From contig CM055097.1 in the NCBI GenBank assembly GCA_029204225.1, positions 48,630,052-48,694,051 of the forward strand: a DNA stretch of 64,000 nt, in the 5' to 3' direction. Positions 59,573-64,000 of this stretch are shown piece after piece. Position numbers and translations under genes: made by a program. The notes beneath the pieces were generated by a model that worked only from the letters and a program-made list of their open reading frames with translations, was not told where the DNA came from and ran no database searches. The stretch comes from Diphasiastrum complanatum (lineage: Eukaryota > Streptophyta > Lycopodiopsida > Lycopodiales > Lycopodiaceae). Position 1 is the first letter of the stretch. Each line of letters opens with the position of its first letter.

Positions 59573-59896
59573 TATGTTTGATACATAGAAACATTATCAT
59601 AGTAGTCAATGCATCATTATCAATTGTATTGTCTTATTTCTTGACACCATCCATCTGAGGTTTTCACATTTTAGCACATGTATCCCAATATCATTTAATG
59701 ATCCTAGAGCAAATTGGTGCCGACCATTTCTATGTTTGATACATAGAAACATTATCATAGTAGTCAGTCAATGCATCATTATCAATTGTATTGTCTTATT
59801 TCTTAGCACCATCCATCCCTTGAGGTTTCTCACATTTCAGCACATGTATCTCATCATCATTTAATGATCCTAGAGCAAATTGGTGCCAACCATTTC
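59573..59896. repeat. tandem duplication, period about 158 bp
   Basis: Unit 1 (59573-59730) and unit 2 (59731-59896) share nearly all bases, from TATGTTTGATACATAGAAAC to GCAAATTGGTGCC(G/A)ACCATT, with a few small insertions in unit 2. Confidence 0.92.
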
Positions 59897-60392
59897 TATG
59901 TCACACTTCTCTTTGACTTTGTCTTTTGTACACACTCTTTTGATAGTTTCATAGATCTTTCCAAAAAAAAACTACCAAAACATATTAAAATCATGAGAAT
60001 AATGTCCCAATTTTCAAAACTTATGAGTGGATTGATGAAAAATAGCATAGTAAAAGAAAATATTTGATCAAAATTACAAATGTGTAATTGCTTATTGTTA
60101 CCACATGGGGGGCACAATTTCATGAACCAACTACATTTGTAGTATATTAGTGTCAAAGTGCTTATGTTAGGCTAGCCATTTTTTGGAACATGAAATTAAA
60201 AATCAAATGATATTCAACAGTCTGGCTTTTGTGTCGAGTGTTTTAGCTATGCGATACATTCATGCCATGAAGCACCTTATCTTCTCTAGCGGGGACCCTA
60301 ATCTATCGATTAGATATAATGGCAAACACATCAATGGTAAATTTTGCTACCTTAATCATCAATTACAAATAGGCCTCCCTGTATAATGTTCG

Positions 60393-60451
60393 TTCACAGG
60401 ACTTGCCCCTTGTTTTTGTTTTTCATTCACAGGACTTGCCCCTTGTTTTTG
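60393..60451. repeat. 26-bp direct repeat, two copies
   Basis: Copies of a 26-bp unit containing CACAGGACTTGCCCCTTG at 60393-60418 and 60426-60451, seven bases apart. Confidence 0.88.
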
Positions 60452-61331
60452 CATGCATATCTTGCTATGGGACAATACTACAATCACTCACCAGACATTA
60501 AATGGGAATGGCCTCCATGAGGATTATTGTTACTTTGTTCTCTCTGGCTGGTTATGTCCGAAAAAATAGGCTGCTACTATCTACTATTGCATTACAAACA
60601 AAATGTACAAAAGCTGGAAAGTCTTGACAAGGGGAGCTCCCTAGTCAGTAAATTTGAAGATAAAGTAAATCACACGCACCATGCAGGGAGACTAAAGAGG
60701 ACACTAAAATTAGCCCCACATATTAAAAGCTTTTGTTGAAGAAAAACACAAGCACATAGAGGAAAATTCTATATATCAATTCATGACTATAATGAAATGC
60801 CCACCTATGCATGGCTAATACAACAAACGTAAATGGTAGTGTAGTCACAAGTGTTCATATCAAACAATGCCTTGAGGTCCAAGTGGTCCAAAGCACAGAA
60901 CCTACAAAGAGCCAAAACAAGACAGAGCTAGCACTAGTAAAAGAGTGGTCACCTAGTGGAATGGGTTTTACACCAAAAGGTGGAGGCTTAAATCTAGTTG
61001 AATGCAAAGCTCAATTCATAAGTAGTTGCAATGCAAGAAAAGGTGGCTAATAGTTTCTTCCTCCAAGGGTGAACTTGATTGGGAGGGTAGGACCATTTGG
61101 ATTTTAGCGGCAAAGTGAGAGAGCATTCAAAAAGCTATGGCTTTTTTAAAGCTTTATCAAAAATCTTAAAGCGAAAGTACAACAAAAAAATTATAACAAA
61201 TTTGAGCATCCAACAACAAATGGTTTTTCACAGTGGGCAGCGTTACAAGCTGTGTACATATGTACAATTCTGTATAGCTCAAAGCATATTCACAAGAGTA
61301 CAACTGAGTCAAACCCCACTTGAAGTTAGAG
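60452..61331. other. 3' flank of the minus-strand edge gene
   Basis: Right part (about 61100-61331) is probably 3' UTR of the edge gene. The plus-strand ORF at 60811-61050 has no known motif, and I do not call it. Confidence 0.35.
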
Positions 61332-63906
61332 TTAAATGCTAGATATCACCGAGCCAAAACCAGGAATGCTACCATTGAGCAAAAGACGTCCAAGCAAGGG
61401 TCTGGAATAATAAAAAATATCAATCATTTGCAACCTGATGTCCAACGTAAGGATGCCACACACACATGCATGGAATAAGATTGAACCTGTAAACATTCAG
61501 AGGGGGGAAAAGCCTCTCAATCAGTTAGCTTGTGGCTAGCTACCAATAGAAAAATTGCATGTGTATTGAATCATAAGTTTTTGGGTCAAAAAAAATGACA
61601 CAAACCTGGTACATCATAACTTTCACAAATTACTTTCCAGCTTGTAAAAGAAAACGTACTCATGGTATTTTCTCCAGCTGCAGTTTCTGTAATTAAAGCA
61701 CCTTGAGAGGTATACAACTTCCTCACATTTGCCGCTGTTCCAAACTTAGGGTGGTTTTCTGCAAGAACATGCATGAACTTCACACATTAGAAGTCTGAAA
61801 AGCAAACAAAAACAACACATTCTCCAAATGTCAAAGCTTTGGAGCAATATAGAGAATCATCTATACTATTACACCACCTCTAACCTAAAAAAAATACGCA
61901 GTTTACAATGTCTAACAAAGCAATGTAAACATCTTCCTGACATTAATTTTAGCAAGTGAGGATTTCGCTTCTATCCAACGATAAAACCAGAAGATATGAA
62001 AAAATGGAGTCTTGACATTTTCTGAAAGCAATAAACCATAAGTTACATTTTACTTGAAAAAATCAAACATTAAGTATGATTAAATTCCAGAATATAAAAA
62101 TGATTTCCCTTTCAACAATTGAATTGTTAAGTACTTACTATTGTATTCAAGAATGTCAGTCACTCCTGATATCCTATGCTCAGTCACTCCTGATATCCTA
62201 TGCTCACATGGACTACTTGCATGAAGGTTGAACAAACATAATCATATTAAGAATCGTGGAATCTATCAAAAAACATTCCATGATTGATTGCCTACTACAC
62301 ACTCTTGCACTACTACTTATCTAGCTTGTTTTTACAAATGCAGGATCGACCACGCATAGGACATGCTTGGCCCTTGCTAAATGATCTCAAAGTTTATTGT
62401 ATGGTTGAAATTGATGTTATTTGACTTCAAAAACCAAAAGCACTATGTACCAAGTAATTTATCGGAAATAGAAAAGGGGACAACCTTTGGAAGTAAGAAT
62501 ACATATGTTGATGCAAAACACTCTGAAGATCTTCAAAGTTGTTTCGTTAGTGGAGAATTTGTCAAATCCGAGGCCAAATAGCTCAAATGTATTAAAGCTT
62601 TCACTTAAGTACTGTGCTTCGTAATTGCCCAACATGTCTTTATGCTGTGGAGGTCACTGAAAGGATGACTACTCTTCTAGAATTGACAACAAAAGCATGA
62701 AAGATTAAACGTATGTGAGAGGCAGTGGTTCCTAAAGCACAAATAAAAACCCAAATTGGATGGCCATGAACAAATTTTGAAAATATTCAAGGGCCAATTA
62801 TCAGGTTAGTTGCATCTTCAATGACTTGAGCTGATTGACAGATAAACATCATCCAATGTTTTAAAGCGGCAAATTTAAGTATAATATCATTAGGTTGACT
62901 CCAAAACCTTTTTTCATTTCCAGAATAATCTCATATATTGATCCTGGATAGAATAAATGAATCTTTTAGCACTCATAAACTGAGTAAATGCCTCAAACTC
63001 TGAAAAAATTGAGCATCACCATCAACCAGTATGAATGCACTTAATAACTACTTCAACGTAAACTCAAGCTTAACCACATTTCAATGGGTAGCAATCAGGT
63101 AACTCCTCATAGTACACCTTTTTCCACATTTTTCGCACCATAGCAGCCTATTTTTATGGTTCATGTATTGTTATTTCCATCCTCTTTAAATCACATATAG
63201 ATATTTGCCTTCCCCAAAAACCATAGCCTGCTCAGGCATAGTGGACAAAACAGTATAGTAGTAATCAGAAACGTACTAATGTGGCTATCTAGAAGGACAT
63301 TTGGAACATGCAATTTAGATATCAAATTAAGAAATGAGGCTGACGAGGATTGTGCTCGCCTGGCCTGCAGCTTAAGATAGAAACTCAACCATATTCACAC
63401 TTAGTAATTGTGGAAATTTGGGAAAGGGGACCAAATTATCTTTTAGCTGCACACCATCAAGCCTAGATTCTGGGCACGACCAGGCACATTGTAGCCCTGC
63501 ATCAAACACATTAACTTTCTAGGTGGTTTCAGCAACATTAAAGAACTTCGGATGACTAAAAATCCAAATTCCAGAGTAGAGGTAATAAATTATTCTTTGA
63601 AAACGAAGATATTCAGTTTTTGGTGATATCTACCTGCTGGAAACAATCTCAAAGCAATGAAAAGCTATGTAGTACCTGTATTTCCCCAGAGAGTGAAAGT
63701 TCAGATTTGTAAACTATGGCCTTATCAGGATGTACCAGCCACCCAGCTTCTACATGCAAGTAACCCGCCTTATTTACATTGATAATGGACCACACTCCCT
63801 TAGGAAGGAAAATGCATCCATCTGAAAGGTCCTTCTCTTTCACCGTAGATGCTCCATATGTAAGCTCTGCCACATATTCTGGAACATTGTTTTTCGCACG
63901 TCCAAC
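61332..63906 (-). CDS. 3' part of a multi-exon host gene, unknown function
   Basis: Minus strand, partial. Exon 63906-63676 (after CATAAACAG, before GTACTA) reads RAKNNVPEYVAELTYGASTV, DGCIFLPKGVWSIINVNKAG and YLHVEAGWLVHPDKAIVYKS, 77 codons. Exon 62215-62139 (before strong donor GTAAGTA) reads SPCEHRISGVT, repeats EHRISGVT, then DILEYN. Exon 61758-61606 reads NHPKFGTAANVRKLYTSQGA followed by LITETAAGENTMSTFSFTSW and KVICESYDVP. The phase between the last two fits exactly (A|AA). The terminal exon starts either at 61486 or at 61401 (after TATTCCAG) and stops near 61332-61347. At least one exon between 62.2 and 63.68 kb is not found. The gene continues past the window's right edge upstream. 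I do not recognise the family; no membrane span is seen. Confidence 0.6.
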
Positions 63907-64000
63907 CTGTTTATGAAACAAAAAAATAGATACAATTTTACATCAAGGTTCTCCAACCTGTATCCAAGGCCACTGTTCACATCTCATTCTTCAAGTGAAT

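Noticed and set aside
60811-61050. 80-residue plus-strand ORF
   Set aside because: No motif; lies in the 3' flank of a minus-strand gene and has no neighbouring exons.

Overview
The window is nuclear DNA from a large-genome seed plant. It is AT-rich and crowded with decayed Ty1/copia, Ty3/gypsy-like and LINE elements. Host genes are few, intron-bearing and far apart, and there are very long CT/GA microsatellites. A conifer or other gymnosperm fits best; this is inferred from repeat style and gene spacing, since no marker in the window fixes the species.

Only two host genes stand out. One is an intact single-exon ATL-type RING-H2 E3 ubiquitin ligase (12147-12743, +). The other is the 3' part of a multi-exon gene on the minus strand at the right edge (61332-63906), supported by matching splice phases; I do not recognise its family. 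Two further intron-bearing gene-like pieces converge at 40.7-42.35 kb inside a broken copia element. A decayed histone H3/CENH3-like stretch lies near 25.7 kb (-).

Layout: 0-5 kb, microsatellites and AT-rich DNA. 5.2-7.8 kb, primer-binding site (PBS), leader and gag of copia family A. 8-10.4 kb, a gutted L1-like LINE. 12.1 kb, the ATL gene. 14.7-16.2 kb, a rearranged copia element. 16.3-20.5 kb, family B copy 1 (LTR, PBS, leader, captured host fragments, acidic ORF), running into copia protease/integrase to 21.8 kb. 21.8-22.5 kb, a family C LTR fragment. 23.9-25.3 kb, strong hairpins. 26.5-28.7 kb, copia RT (-) facing gypsy RT/RNase H (+). 29.3-32.9 kb, a complete non-autonomous LTR element (family C) with a 5-bp target-site duplication and an orphan ORF. 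34-37 kb, a copia element (-) split by a TA-flanked MITE. 38.1 kb, an orphan ORF. 39.2-45.2 kb, copia pieces. 46-50.8 kb, family B copy 2. 52.4-58.7 kb, nested copia gag/pol pieces. 59-61 kb, little recognisable. 61.3-63.9 kb, the edge gene.

The most interesting system is retroelement family B. Both copies have the same order: PBS, a leader with telomere-like CCCTAA motifs, a block of spliced-looking host gene fragments on the antisense strand, a CGGTTGAGAT-based minisatellite, then a very acidic Asp/Glu/Gln/Asn/Tyr-rich ORF. The captured pieces differ. Copy 1 carries RAD23-PPR-RAD23-unknown-actin; copy 2 carries an SR140 (U2-associated RRM protein) piece joined directly to alpha-tubulin. This suggests a retrotransposon lineage with a capture hotspot in its 5' leader. 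Family C is a second good candidate: intact LTRs, PBS, polypurine tract and target-site duplication, a leader shared with the gag-bearing copia family A, and one ORF that is neither gag nor pol.
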